Counted from the stretch's first letter, positions 1 to 10,872 are shown. The stretch is 64,000 bases of DNA from Blattabacterium cuenoti STAT (GCF_003573915.1 NZ_AP014608.1:567622-631621); one strand, 5' to 3'. The notes: generated by a model not told the origin, from the sequence alone. Numbers and translations: made by a program.

Positions 1-696
1 ATCTCTATTTTCGTCAAAAGGACGTGATGCAGTTTGATAATCTACATTTCTTGTAGATAATGCATGTAAAGCATTAAATCCTCCTATTCCACTTTGTGTG
101 ATAGCAGCTTCAGATCCTCCAGTAACGATGATGTCGGCTTTTCCCAAACATATTAAATGATAAGCATCTACAATTGCATTAGAAGATGATGCACAAGAAG
201 ATACCGTAGCATAATTTGGGCCATGAAATCCATGATTTATAGAAATCAAACCAGCAGTAATATCTATAAGCATTTTTGGAATGAAGAATGGGCTAAATTT
301 AGGATATTTTCCTCCATGTACATAATCGGAAATAGACTCTTCTAAATTTAATAGTCCTCCAATTCCAGATCCCCAAATCACTCCTATTCTTTCTCTCTTT
401 TCTTTTGAAAAATTTATTTTACTATTTTTAATTGCTTCTTCAGAAGCAACAATTCCATATTGTGCACAAGGATCTAATTTTCGTATTTCTTTTTTATTAA
501 AAAAAATACTTGAATCATAATTTTTTAACTCACAAGCAAATTTAGTTTTATATTTTTTAGTATCGAAATAAGTAATAGGAGCACAACCATTTTTTCCATG
601 AACAAGAGAATTCCAATATTCCTCCACAGTATTTCCTATAGGGGTAATAGTCCCAATACCAGTTACTACTACCTTTTTTTTAATTAGTTTCTCCAT
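1..696 (-). CDS. fabF: beta-ketoacyl-ACP synthase II (FabF), N-terminal part, cut by window edge
   Basis: The first 232 codons of a 3-oxoacyl-ACP synthase II read from ATG at 694-696 and run off the left edge; the family is usually about 415 residues. The nucleophile Cys is at residue 168 in the motif VSSCASSSNA. The start MEKLIKKKVVVTGIGTITPIG is the usual FabF opening, and the region GGFNAL...STRN...ASRPFD is typical. FabF condenses malonyl-ACP with acyl-ACP in cytosolic type II fatty acid synthesis. It lies 69 nt downstream of acpP on the same strand, the common acpP-fabF pair, so co-transcription is likely. Nothing is broken in the visible part. Confidence 0.93.
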   Translation of the reverse strand, partial: MEKLIKKKVVVTGIGTITPIGNTVEEYWNSLVHGKNGCAPITYFDTKKYKTKFACELKNYDSSIFFNKKEIRKLDPCAQYGIVASEEAIKNSKINFSKEKRERIGVIWGSGIGGLLNLEESISDYVHGGKYPKFSPFFIPKMLIDITAGLISINHGFHGPNYATVSSCASSSNAIVDAYHLICLGKADIIVTGGSEAAITQSGIGGFNALHALSTRNVDYQTASRPFDENRD

Positions 697-765
697 AATA
701 ATATCTATCTATTATTCATACGTAACATAAAAATAATATCTATATAATAATATCTAATTCAGTTT

Positions 766-1020
766 TTATTTTGAATTTTTTTTCTCCATCAAAAGATTTT
801 CTATAGCCTGCACGGCTTCACCTACTGTTGTTATTTTTTCAGCTTTTTCATCTGAAATACTAATATTAAATTCTTTCTCAAACTCCATAATGAGTTCTAC
901 TATATCTAGGGAATCTGCTCCTAAATCATTAGTAAAACTCGCATTAGGAGTTATCTCGCTTTCTTCTACACTTAATTTTTCTACAATAAGAGCATTGACT
1001 TTAGATGCAATATCAGACAT
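766..1020 (-). CDS. acpP: acyl carrier protein
   Basis: This 84-residue acidic protein carries acyl chains during fatty acid synthesis. The phosphopantetheine attachment site is Ser37 in GADSLD, which is diagnostic, and the length is that of the family. The C-terminal tail MEKKNSK is slightly longer and more basic than usual. It is first in a likely acpP-fabF transcription unit and faces pckA head to head; the 94-nt gap up to the pckA ATG holds a TAATTTTG box at 1044-1051. Identity is not in doubt. Confidence 0.97.
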   Translation of the reverse strand: MSDIASKVNALIVEKLSVEESEITPNASFTNDLGADSLDIVELIMEFEKEFNISISDEKAEKITTVGEAVQAIENLLMEKKNSK

Positions 1021-1043
1021 AGATTCATAATTTTTTTATGATA

Positions 1044-1051
1044 CAAAATTA
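1044..1051 (-). promoter_or_regulatory. candidate -7 box of the acpP-fabF promoter
   Basis: Read on the minus strand the octamer is TAATTTTG, matching the Bacteroidota -7 consensus TAnnTTTG. It lies 23 nt before the acpP ATG, giving a short leader. I could not find a convincing TTTG -33 box at the usual distance, so the call rests on one element in very AT-rich DNA. Confidence 0.4.
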
Positions 1052-1114
1052 GTAAACTTTTGTAAATCATACATAAATTTGCTTTATACACATACAATAA
1101 ATAGTACACAATAT

Positions 1115-2695
1115 ATGATCTCTTTTTCTATAAAAAAATATGGAATTTTAAATTCTTCATTCAATTGGCAACTGACGCCATATGCGCTACAAAAAATTAT
1201 TATTCGAAAAAAAATGGGAATAGAAACGAATTCAGGAGTTTTAACTATAAATACAGGTTCTTTCACTGGAAGATCACCAGAAGATCGATTTATTGTAAAA
1301 GATAAGATTACAGAACAAAAAATTTGGTGGGATGAAAAAAATAATCAATCTTTTGATTCAGGAAAATTTGATTGTTTATATCAAAAAGTAACCCGATATT
1401 TATCGGGAAAAACGATATATGTTCGAGATGGATATCTTTGTTCTGACAAACGTTATCAATTAAATGTTCGTTCGATTAGTGAATATCCATGGTCTGATTT
1501 ATTTATTCATAATTTATTTTTAAGATTTCAAAAACTGGAAAAAATTTTACCAGATTGGTTATTATTCTGTGCTCCAGGATTTAAAGCAAATCCCATAGAA
1601 GATGGAACACGAAATAAAAATTTTTCTATCTTAAATTTTTCTAAAAAAATAATTCTAATTGGAGGATCCGGATATACAGGAGAAATTAAAAAATCTATAT
1701 TTTCTGTTCTAAATTTTATACTTCCTAATAAAAATGTTTTTCCTATGCATTGTGCCGCAAATGTAGGAATAAAAAAAAAAGATACGGCTATTTTTTTTGG
1801 ATTATCCGGAACAGGAAAAACTACAATTTCTAATGATATCAATAGAAATTTAGTTGGAGATGATGAACATGGATGGACCTATGATAATATAGTCTTCAAC
1901 TTTGAAGGAGGATGTTATGCTAAAATATTGGGAATTTCTAGAAAAAATGAGCCAATGATTTATCATGCTATAAAAAAAGGAGCCATGTTGGAAAATGTTT
2001 CTTTCAAAAAAAAAACTAGAGAAGTAGATTTTTTAAATGATACTATAACTCAAAATATAAGAATAAGCTATCCCATTTATTTCATAAAAAATATTGAAAA
2101 AAAACTATTGTCTTCTAATATAAAAAACATTTTTTTCCTAACATATGATGCTTTTGGAGTTCTTCCGCCTATAGCTAAACTGAATAAAGCACAATCTTAC
2201 TATTATTTTTTATTAGGATATACATCTAAAGTAGCAGGTACTGAATTGAATATTCAAAACCCAAAATCAACTTTTTCTTTTTGTTTTGGAGCTCCATTTA
2301 TGCCTTTGCATCCCGTTCAATATACAAAAATGTTTATGAAAAAATTAGAAAATACTGAAATAAATGTCTGGATGGTAAATACAGGATCGATATCAGGAGA
2401 AGATTTCTATAGAGAAAGAATTAAACTAGATGATACACGTAGAATAATACAAAATGTTTTAAACGGTTTTTTATTAAAAGTTCCTTATGAGAAATATCCT
2501 ATTTTTAATTTCAAAATTCCAAAGCATTGTCCAGGAGTATCTTCTAATATTTTGAATCCAAAAAATTCATGGAAAAATGAAAAAATATATAAAAATCAGG
2601 TCAAAATACTTGCAAAAAAATTTATTCAACATTTTGATAAATATAGAAAATATATAGACAAAAATATTTTATATGGAGAACCTATTTTGGAATAA
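1115..2695 (+). CDS. pckA: phosphoenolpyruvate carboxykinase (ATP)
   Basis: This enzyme converts oxaloacetate and ATP to phosphoenolpyruvate, CO2 and ADP, the entry to gluconeogenesis. Visible motifs are TGRSPEDRF near the N-terminus, the kinase P-loop GLSGTGKTT at about residue 229, the metal site GDDEHGW at about 248, and YDAFGVLPP further on. I chose the ATG at 1115 (526 residues, close to the family's roughly 535) over a TTG at 1079 that would add 12 unconserved residues. It stands alone between divergent acpP and convergent ribE. Two A10 runs occur in the coding sequence but the frame is intact. In an amino-acid-fed symbiont it links TCA intermediates to sugar phosphates, with gapA at 40270. 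Confidence 0.95.
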   Translation: MISFSIKKYGILNSSFNWQLTPYALQKIIIRKKMGIETNSGVLTINTGSFTGRSPEDRFIVKDKITEQKIWWDEKNNQSFDSGKFDCLYQKVTRYLSGKTIYVRDGYLCSDKRYQLNVRSISEYPWSDLFIHNLFLRFQKLEKILPDWLLFCAPGFKANPIEDGTRNKNFSILNFSKKIILIGGSGYTGEIKKSIFSVLNFILPNKNVFPMHCAANVGIKKKDTAIFFGLSGTGKTTISNDINRNLVGDDEHGWTYDNIVFNFEGGCYAKILGISRKNEPMIYHAIKKGAMLENVSFKKKTREVDFLNDTITQNIRISYPIYFIKNIEKKLLSSNIKNIFFLTYDAFGVLPPIAKLNKAQSYYYFLLGYTSKVAGTELNIQNPKSTFSFCFGAPFMPLHPVQYTKMFMKKLENTEINVWMVNTGSISGEDFYRERIKLDDTRRIIQNVLNGFLLKVPYEKYPIFNFKIPKHCPGVSSNILNPKNSWKNEKIYKNQVKILAKKFIQHFDKYRKYIDKNILYGEPILE

Positions 2696-2716
2696 TATAT
2701 TTTTATTATCTATTAT

Positions 2717-3322
2717 TTATTTTTCCAAGTATTGCTGAATTGATCGTTTAATATATTTTCCTAAAATATCAAATTCTAAATTTACAATATCACCAATTTT
2801 CAATTGGTGGAAATTGGTGGTTTCATAAGTATAAGGAAGAATAGAAACGTTAAAAATATATTGATTTTTACATGTTATTATAGTAAGGCTTACTCCATTA
2901 ATAGCAATAGAACCTTTTTTTACAATTTTATCATTTAATTTTTTTTTAGACTTAAAAAAAAACAACCAACTTCCATTTCTATTTTCAATCTTAATAATTA
3001 TAGCAATTGTATCTACATGTCCTTGGACTATATGTCCATCTAATCTTTCATGTAATTTTATTCCTCTTTCTAAATTAACTTCATCTTGAATTTTTAAAAA
3101 ATTTAAATTAGTACATAATAAAGTTTCTTCAGAAGCTATGACTGAATAAGTTTTTTTATTAATGTTTATGATACTTAAACATATTCCATTATGACAAATA
3201 CTTTGATTGACTTGAATTTCATTATTTTTTGAAAATGGATTATTAAAAGTTATTCGAAGATTGTTTTTCTCATAAATTAATCGATGTACTTTTGTAGTAC
3301 ATTCTATGATTCCAGTAAACAT
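2717..3322 (-). CDS. ribE: riboflavin synthase, alpha chain
   Basis: The enzyme dismutates two molecules of 6,7-dimethyl-8-ribityllumazine to riboflavin. The protein opens with MFTGIIE, the invariant N-terminus of the family, which fixes the start at 3322; an upstream ATG would add eight residues. Two similar lumazine-binding domains follow each other, with GSIAINGVSLT marking the second. Length is 201 residues, normal for the family. It is convergent with pckA and divergent from pdxA. The C-terminal coding part holds an 8-bp inverted repeat (2791-2809) followed by a direct repeat of TTGGTGG. Together with ribF it supplies flavin cofactors. Confidence 0.95.
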   Translation of the reverse strand: MFTGIIECTTKVHRLIYEKNNLRITFNNPFSKNNEIQVNQSICHNGICLSIININKKTYSVIASEETLLCTNLNFLKIQDEVNLERGIKLHERLDGHIVQGHVDTIAIIIKIENRNGSWLFFFKSKKKLNDKIVKKGSIAINGVSLTIITCKNQYIFNVSILPYTYETTNFHQLKIGDIVNLEFDILGKYIKRSIQQYLEK

Positions 3323-3374
3323 GCTAATTTTTATAATTTTTATCAAATTAATTAAATAAATAATATTTTATTCT

Positions 3375-4415
3375 ATGAATTATAGAAAAAAAAAAATTAA
3401 AGTTGGATTTACTACGGGTGATATTAATGGAATAGGAATTGAAATTTTCCTGAAAGTTTGTTGTAAGAAAAAAATTTTAGATTTTTTTACTCCAATATTA
3501 TTTGGATCACCAAAACTATGTTTTTTTTATAAAAAAATTTTAAATATGGAAATTAATAACATAAGAGAGATTAAAAATTTCAAAGAAGTTGTTGATTATA
3601 AAATAAATGTATTCAATATATGGAAAGAAGATATTAAATTTGAATCTATAAAAATCAATCATCCAGAATCAGGAAAATATCCATTTTCATCTTTAAAAAC
3701 AGCTGTAAAAGCTTTAAAAGAAGGAAAAATAGATGTACTTGTAACAGCTCCTGTTAATAAAAAATCTATGAATTTCAAAAATTTTTCATTTTTTGGACAT
3801 ACTGAATATCTAAAAAACGTTCTAGAGGGAGAACCTTTAATGTTTATGATTCACGATATTTTAAAAATAGCTTTAGTAACTAATCATTTACCCTTAAAAA
3901 GGGTGAGTTCAGAGTTGTCTATAAAAAAAATAATAAAATCAATTAAAATTTTACATCAATCTCTTATCATTGATTTTTCTATAGAAAAACCTAAAATTGC
4001 GGTTTTAGGATGTAATCCTCATTCAGGTGATAATGGATTAATAGGAAATGAAGAAAAATCAAAAATTAAACCGGCAATTGATAATTTTTTTCAAAAAAAA
4101 GGGTGGTTAATTTTTGGTCCTTATCCTTCAGATAGTTTTTTTGGAAATCAAAAATATATAAATTTTGATGGTGTTTTAGCAATGTACCATGATCAAGGAT
4201 TAATCCCTTTTAAAACCTTAACTTTTAATCAAGGGGTAAATTTTACAGCTGGCCTTTCTCACATACGAACATCTCCTGATCATGGAGTAGCTTATGATAT
4301 AGCTAAAAAAGGAATAGCCAATGAAAATTCCTTTGAAGAAGCGATTTTTAATGCTATAAAAATATTTAAAAATAGAAAAGAATATATGAAACTCAATTCA
4401 TCAAAATTATCATAA
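3375..4415 (+). CDS. pdxA: 4-hydroxythreonine-4-phosphate dehydrogenase
   Basis: PdxA oxidises 4-phosphohydroxy-L-threonine; the product is used by PdxJ (62 kb) to build pyridoxine phosphate. The 346 residues show the family signatures: TTGDINGIG at the start, TAPVNKKS, the metal-ligand region FFGHTEYL, GCNPHSGDNG, and MYHDQGLIPFK with SPDHGVAYDIA near the end. The usual Pro after NGIG is replaced by Ile, a mild divergence. The stop lies six bases inside the 3' end of convergent atpC. With pdxJ and pdxH also present, three steps of the DXP-dependent PLP pathway are encoded in this window at separate loci. Confidence 0.95.
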   Translation: MNYRKKKIKVGFTTGDINGIGIEIFLKVCCKKKILDFFTPILFGSPKLCFFYKKILNMEINNIREIKNFKEVVDYKINVFNIWKEDIKFESIKINHPESGKYPFSSLKTAVKALKEGKIDVLVTAPVNKKSMNFKNFSFFGHTEYLKNVLEGEPLMFMIHDILKIALVTNHLPLKRVSSELSIKKIIKSIKILHQSLIIDFSIEKPKIAVLGCNPHSGDNGLIGNEEKSKIKPAIDNFFQKKGWLIFGPYPSDSFFGNQKYINFDGVLAMYHDQGLIPFKTLTFNQGVNFTAGLSHIRTSPDHGVAYDIAKKGIANENSFEEAIFNAIKIFKNRKEYMKLNSSKLS

Positions 4416-4640
4416 AATTACAATAATCATATTTTTTTTTACTTGTAAAATTCCACTTTCTATTTTAATTTCTTTTTTTATATTTTTTAATTCTAATTTT
4501 AAACTTCCATTCATTAATATGGAAATAAATGGAGCATGATTTTTCAATATTTGAAAATATCCCTGTATTCCAGGAGCTGTAATAGAAATTATATCTCCTT
4601 GGTATAAAATTTTATGAAAATTAAGAATTTTTATTCTCAT
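4410..4640 (-). CDS. atpC: F1 ATP synthase epsilon subunit (short form)
   Basis: The 76 residues form only the N-terminal beta-sandwich of epsilon, with the typical stretch ISITAPGIQGYFQIL and NHAPFIS. The C-terminal helical hairpin, which regulates the enzyme in many bacteria and brings the length to about 130, is absent. Bacteroidota epsilon chains are often short, so this is probably a lineage feature carried slightly further. It starts 11 nt after atpD, the usual atpD-atpC pair. The remaining ATP synthase genes are not in the window. Its 3' end overlaps the convergent pdxA end by six bases. Confidence 0.88.
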   Translation of the reverse strand: MRIKILNFHKILYQGDIISITAPGIQGYFQILKNHAPFISILMNGSLKLELKNIKKEIKIESGILQVKKNMIIVIL

Positions 4641-4651
4641 AATAAATTTAT

Positions 4652-6193
<1,542 letters not shown>

Positions 6194-6194
6194 T

Positions 6195-6202
6195 TATATT
6201 TG
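6195..6202 (+). promoter_or_regulatory. candidate -7 box upstream of ribF
   Basis: TATATTTG followed by C matches the Bacteroidota -7 box TAnnTTTG and lies 35 nt before the ribF start in the 77-nt divergent atpD-ribF spacer. No clear -33 TTTG is present. Overlapping it is an imperfect dyad centred on CAATTG (6199-6214, one mismatched pair). Confidence 0.3.
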
Positions 6203-6237
6203 CAATTGTAAATGTAAAAGAAAAAAAAGAAAAAATT

Positions 6238-7179
6238 TTGAAAATTTATTCATTGATTAATGAATTTTCTTCTCTTGATCCATGTGTATTTACGCTTGGA
6301 ATTTTTGATGGAGTTCATATAGGTCATCAAAAAATTATTAAAAATCTAATTCTTAGATCTAGAAAAAAATATTGTTCTGTTTTGCTCACCTTCCATCCAC
6401 ATCCAAAAGAAATATTAAATACTAATAAAAAATTTTTTTATTTAAATACTCTTTCTGAAAGAATATATAACTTAAAAAAAACAGGAATAGAACACTTGAT
6501 AGTTCATCCTTTTACTACTAATTTTTCAAAATTAAGAACAAAAGATTTTTTAAAAAAAATTTTACATCCTAAATCTAAAATTAGAAAAATCATTACTGGA
6601 TATGATTCCATTATTGGAAAAAATAGAGACTCTTCTTACGAAGAATTAAAAAAAATATCTCATAAATATGGAATAAAAGTTTATAAAGTAAATCCTTATA
6701 AATTTCAAAAAAAAATAGTAAGTTCTACTCATATACGTGAGTCTCTTTTATTAGGAAATATACAATGGGCGAACCGAGCTTTGGGATATTTTTATACATT
6801 ATCCGGAAATGTTATAGAAGGAAAAGGAATAGGTAAAATGATTAATTTTCCCACTGCAAATTTACAAATAGATTCTAAAAAACTGATTCCTAAACAAGGG
6901 GTTTATGCTGTAAAAATTAATTATTTAAATAACATGTATTTGGGAATGTTAAATATAGGAATAAACCCTACTCTAGAAAAAGAAAATAGAAAAATAAAAA
7001 TAGAAGTGCATATATTCGATTTTTTCGAAAATATATATGGAAAAAAAATAGATATTTTAATGATTCGTATAATACGTGAAGAAAAAAAATTTAATTCAAT
7101 ACAAGAATTAAAAAAACAGATATGCATGGACAAAATAAATATACAGAAATTTTTTTCTTGTGAAAAAAAAATTAGATAA
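6238..7179 (+). CDS. ribF: bifunctional riboflavin kinase / FAD synthetase
   Basis: RibF phosphorylates riboflavin to FMN and adenylates FMN to FAD. The N-terminal adenylyltransferase domain carries LGIFDGVHIGHQ at residues 20-31, including the HxGH nucleotidyl-transfer motif. The C-terminal kinase domain carries GKGIGKMINFPTANL at about 195-209. Length (313) is normal. The start is a TTG; no in-frame ATG lies before the conserved GIFDGVH block, so TTG at 6238 (or TTG at 6253) must be used. The 3' end overlaps the next gene by 20 nt, suggesting translational coupling. Confidence 0.93.
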   Translation: MKIYSLINEFSSLDPCVFTLGIFDGVHIGHQKIIKNLILRSRKKYCSVLLTFHPHPKEILNTNKKFFYLNTLSERIYNLKKTGIEHLIVHPFTTNFSKLRTKDFLKKILHPKSKIRKIITGYDSIIGKNRDSSYEELKKISHKYGIKVYKVNPYKFQKKIVSSTHIRESLLLGNIQWANRALGYFYTLSGNVIEGKGIGKMINFPTANLQIDSKKLIPKQGVYAVKINYLNNMYLGMLNIGINPTLEKENRKIKIEVHIFDFFENIYGKKIDILMIRIIREEKKFNSIQELKKQICMDKINIQKFFSCEKKIR

Positions 7180-9820
7180 AATTATTAACTCTATATTAAA
7201 AAATTTAAATTATAAAACTGTTTTTATATCAAAAGATTCTAATATTATAGAATATATTAAGAATAAATATAGTTCAAAATTTAGTACCGAAGTTAAATTT
7301 TTTACAATAGAGGAATTTTTTGAAATTATTTCTGGACTAAAAATTTTAGACTATCATTCAATATTACTTTATTTTTTTTCTATTTTAAAAAAGGATGATT
7401 TTTCTATAGAGGAAAAATCCTACGATTTTTTTGATTGGGGACCTAAAATATTAAATAATTTTCAGAATATGGATTTTAATATGGTCAATGTTGAAGATTT
7501 TTTTTCTTCTGTTATTTCTACAGAAAGGATAAATAAGTGGACTCTTGAATTTTTTCCCCAAAAAAAAACTTTTTTTTGGGAAAAAATTCAAGAGTCCTAT
7601 TATACTTTACAATCTCAACTTTTAAAAAAAGGATTCTCTTATCATGGAATGCTTTTCAAAAAAGCTATCTCTTGTTTAGATTCTTTTTTATCTAAAAATT
7701 TAGATACAAAAATTGTATTATTTCTTGTTCAAAATATTGCATTTTTAAATCAATGTGAAAAAATTTTTACCAAAAAAATTATTCAAACAGGATTAGTATA
7801 CGATTTATGTGCAAAAAATATTTCAATTTTTACTTTAAATTCTTTAAATGAAAAAAATATTTCGAATTCAAAAATACCTTTACAAAATGAAAATTTAAAA
7901 ATAATTGGTGTTTCAAAAGAAATAGAACAAGTGAAAATTGTAAAGAACATTATATGCAAATTGATAAAAGAAAATCAAAAACCTAATAAAATACTCATAA
8001 TTCCCGGAGACCAAAATTTGACTATGCCATTGGCATATTCTATAAAAAAATTAGGAATTGGTATATTTTTTAATATAGATTTTCCATTGAATAATATTCC
8101 TATTTATTATACTTTTTATTCTATATTCCAACTATTATTAAAAAAAAATAAATTCAAAAAATTTATTAAAAAAGATGTAATCAAAGTTTTATCTAATGGA
8201 TATATACAAAAATTTTTTTTAAAAAAAAATCTAATTTTAAAAAAGCTAAATATAGAAAATGATTCGGATTTTGTTTTCGACAATACAATAAAAAAATATT
8301 TATATAGAAATGACTTGTCGATTATTTTTGAAATCAAAACTAATGATATCAAAATGATTCTTGCAAGTCTTATTAGTTTTATTAGAAAATTTAAAAATTT
8401 TTTTTTAAAAAATAGAAAAAAACATTTTTTAGAATTAAATTTTATTTCTAAACTAGAATTTTATATACAAAAATTAAAGATTATAGTTAGAAAAACTAAA
8501 AATTTATCTTTAAAGATAAATGATATTTTTAATATATATGAACAATTTTCTCATACAAAAAATATACGATATATACATAAAAATAGAAGAGGATTGTATA
8601 TTACAGGCTTTACAGATATTTTTTTAGAAAATTTTGATGTTGTGATTATTACTTCTTTTAATGAGGGAGTGATTCCTAGAAATTATAATGATAAAGATTC
8701 TTGTTTTATTCCCTTTGAAAAAGAAAAAAAATTACAGAATAATTTTAACGAAAATTTTTATTTTCATCATTTAACGAGAATTGTTCAATTTTCAAAAAAA
8801 ACATATTTAATATATAAAGATCAACCAGACGAGATTAATTCTGGAGAAAGAAGTCGCTTTATTCATAGAATAGAAATAAATTCCAAAATTCCGATAGAAA
8901 AAATAAAAAAACCATTTTTTCCTATAAATTCAAAAAGACTTCCTATTGTAATTAATAAAACTAAATCTATAATTCAATGTTTACATAAACTAATCAATAA
9001 AGGATTATCCCCTTCTTCTATTCATTTATATAATTATAATCCTCTTTTATTTTATTATAAGAAAATTCTTAATTTAAAGGATCCAGAAAAAATATCTCAC
9101 AAAAAAAAAATAGGAAAAATTATTCATAAAATATTAAAAATTTTATATGATCCCATAAAAGAAAATTTGATAACTATTGATTCTATTCATAAAATGAAAA
9201 AAAATTATGAATCTATCATAAAAAAAGTTTTTTTAGAAAAAAAAGAAATCATTGAAGGAAATAACATGTTTTTTTATTGTATTATAAAAAATTATGTAAA
9301 AAATTTTATTTCATGGGATGAAAAATTTATTAGACATGGACATAAAATTTTTATAAGAGAAATAGAAAAAAAAGCATATGCAATATTAAACATAGGATCA
9401 AAAAAAATAAAATTACACGGAATTATAGATCGTATAGATGAATACGATGGAAAGATTCGTATTCTTGATTATAAAATTGGATATTCAAGAATTAAAAAAA
9501 TCAATATTTCTTTAAAAAATATTGAAAATATTTTTTATGATAAAAATTATGTAAATACCATGCAATTATTAATTTATGTTTATTTATGGTTTCAATCTTC
9601 TATCTTTAAAAAAAAGAGTAAAAACAAATCTCCTATCATAGGAATTATTTCTCCAGAAATGAATGGAAATATATTACAAATTCCTATTATAAATATTTTT
9701 CCTATTCAAAAAATAGATATTACATATGAAGATTATAAAATAAACGTTCTACCATTTCTTAAAAAAAGAATTTTTGATCTTCTAGATCCTAATATTCCAA
9801 TTATAGAAAAAATTTATTGA
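7160..9820 (+). CDS. AddB/RexB-like PD-(D/E)XK nuclease
   Basis: The 886-residue protein starts with GTG inside the ribF end. The middle region (GLYITGFTDIFLENFDVVII followed by NEGVIP) resembles the degenerate helicase part of AddB/RexB. The C-terminus has a RecB-type nuclease motif: HGIIDRIDEYDGKIRILDYKIG, around residues 753-774, with the Asp and DYK residues expected for metal binding. The N-terminus is poorly conserved. It probably acts in double-strand break processing with an AddA-like helicase, but no partner gene is in this window. It contains the long inverted repeat at 7539-7597. The stop overlaps convergent leuB by seven bases. The family assignment is good; the biological role is inferred. 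Confidence 0.75.
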   Translation: MKKKLDKIINSILKNLNYKTVFISKDSNIIEYIKNKYSSKFSTEVKFFTIEEFFEIISGLKILDYHSILLYFFSILKKDDFSIEEKSYDFFDWGPKILNNFQNMDFNMVNVEDFFSSVISTERINKWTLEFFPQKKTFFWEKIQESYYTLQSQLLKKGFSYHGMLFKKAISCLDSFLSKNLDTKIVLFLVQNIAFLNQCEKIFTKKIIQTGLVYDLCAKNISIFTLNSLNEKNISNSKIPLQNENLKIIGVSKEIEQVKIVKNIICKLIKENQKPNKILIIPGDQNLTMPLAYSIKKLGIGIFFNIDFPLNNIPIYYTFYSIFQLLLKKNKFKKFIKKDVIKVLSNGYIQKFFLKKNLILKKLNIENDSDFVFDNTIKKYLYRNDLSIIFEIKTNDIKMILASLISFIRKFKNFFLKNRKKHFLELNFISKLEFYIQKLKIIVRKTKNLSLKINDIFNIYEQFSHTKNIRYIHKNRRGLYITGFTDIFLENFDVVIITSFNEGVIPRNYNDKDSCFIPFEKEKKLQNNFNENFYFHHLTRIVQFSKKTYLIYKDQPDEINSGERSRFIHRIEINSKIPIEKIKKPFFPINSKRLPIVINKTKSIIQCLHKLINKGLSPSSIHLYNYNPLLFYYKKILNLKDPEKISHKKKIGKIIHKILKILYDPIKENLITIDSIHKMKKNYESIIKKVFLEKKEIIEGNNMFFYCIIKNYVKNFISWDEKFIRHGHKIFIREIEKKAYAILNIGSKKIKLHGIIDRIDEYDGKIRILDYKIGYSRIKKINISLKNIENIFYDKNYVNTMQLLIYVYLWFQSSIFKKKSKNKSPIIGIISPEMNGNILQIPIINIFPIQKIDITYEDYKINVLPFLKKRIFDLLDPNIPIIEKIY
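7539..7597. repeat. long near-perfect inverted repeat inside the AddB-like gene
   Basis: The left arm begins GGACTCTTGAA, then T6, C4, A9; after one C the right arm is T8, G3, A6, then TTCAAGAGTCC. Twenty-eight base pairs form with one bulged C, and only about two bases remain as loop. It is fully coding (residues about 127-146) and keeps the frame open. See the finding. Confidence 0.9.
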
Positions 9821-10872
9821 TGAATAATATATTTTTTTATATAATCTCCTACCTCTTCAGTAGTAGAGGATAACTTTGAATCGATAATATCTGGTGTACA
9901 GATTTCTTTTTCAATAGAATCTTTTACAGCTTCTTCTAAAAGATTTTTTTCCCTATACATACCAAAATATTCTAACATCATAGAACCTGAAAGAATACAA
10001 CCCAAGGGGTTTGCAATATTTTTTCCTTCTGCTTGAGGATAAGATCCATGTATAGGTTCAAACATAGATTTATCATCTCCTATAGATGCCGAAGGAAGCA
10101 AACCTAAAGAACTTGTTAAAACACTTGATTCTTCCGAAAGAATATCTCCAAACATATTATCCGTTAATATGATATCAAATTTTTTAGGATTCATAATAAT
10201 TTGCATAGATGCATTATCTATATATAAAAAATCTAAATCAATACTTGGATAATCTAATGAAATTTTTTTAATAACTTCTCTCCATAATCTAGATGTTTCT
10301 AATACATTAGCTTTATCCACTAATGTTACTTTTTTTTTACGAAAAAGAGCAGCTTTAAAAGCTTTTTCTCCAATTTTTTCAATTTCTTTTTTAGAATAAA
10401 TACAATGATCATAAGCTTTATCTCCATTTTTATAACGACCTTTTTCTCCAAAATAAACGCCTCCCGTTAATTCACGATATATAATAAAATCAACATTATT
10501 TAATAATTCCTTCTTTATAGGAGATTTATCTAGTTTAGGAAAGATGGATATAGGACGAATGTTACAATATAAATTCATTTTTTTTCTTAGTTTTAATAAT
10601 CCATCTTCAGGTCTCATTCCCTTTGGATTATGATCATATTTAGGATCTCCTATACAACCAAATAAAACAGCATCTGCTTTTAAACAATGATTTATGGTTT
10701 CTTCTGGCATAGGATCTCCAAATTTTTCTATAGCTTTAGATCCAGCTAATAAATTTTTATAATGAAATTTATGCCCATATTTTTTGGCTATAGAATTTAA
10801 TACTTTTATGGTTTGTTTGATCACTTCAGGACCTATACCATCTCCTTCTATTATAGAAATACTTTTTATCAT
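9814..10872 (-). CDS. leuB: 3-isopropylmalate dehydrogenase
   Basis: LeuB oxidatively decarboxylates 3-isopropylmalate to 2-oxoisocaproate with NAD. The 352 residues have the family blocks: EGDGIGPEV at the start, ELTGGVYFGEKG, DNMFGDILSEESSVL, and EPIHGSYPQAEGKNIANPLG near the end. It is the last gene of a leuA-leuC-leuD-leuB unit; its ATG overlaps the leuD stop in an ATGA arrangement. The 3' end overlaps the AddB-like gene by seven bases. Confidence 0.97.
   Translation of the reverse strand: MIKSISIIEGDGIGPEVIKQTIKVLNSIAKKYGHKFHYKNLLAGSKAIEKFGDPMPEETINHCLKADAVLFGCIGDPKYDHNPKGMRPEDGLLKLRKKMNLYCNIRPISIFPKLDKSPIKKELLNNVDFIIYRELTGGVYFGEKGRYKNGDKAYDHCIYSKKEIEKIGEKAFKAALFRKKKVTLVDKANVLETSRLWREVIKKISLDYPSIDLDFLYIDNASMQIIMNPKKFDIILTDNMFGDILSEESSVLTSSLGLLPSASIGDDKSMFEPIHGSYPQAEGKNIANPLGCILSGSMMLEYFGMYREKNLLEEAVKDSIEKEICTPDIIDSKLSSTTEEVGDYIKKYIIHQ

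Noticed and set aside
1528..1842. 104-codon frame opposite pckA
   Set aside because: Shadow of pckA; no motif, and pckA is complete. The same applies to the other antisense frames over atpD, lepA, gapA, secA, fabZ and acnA.
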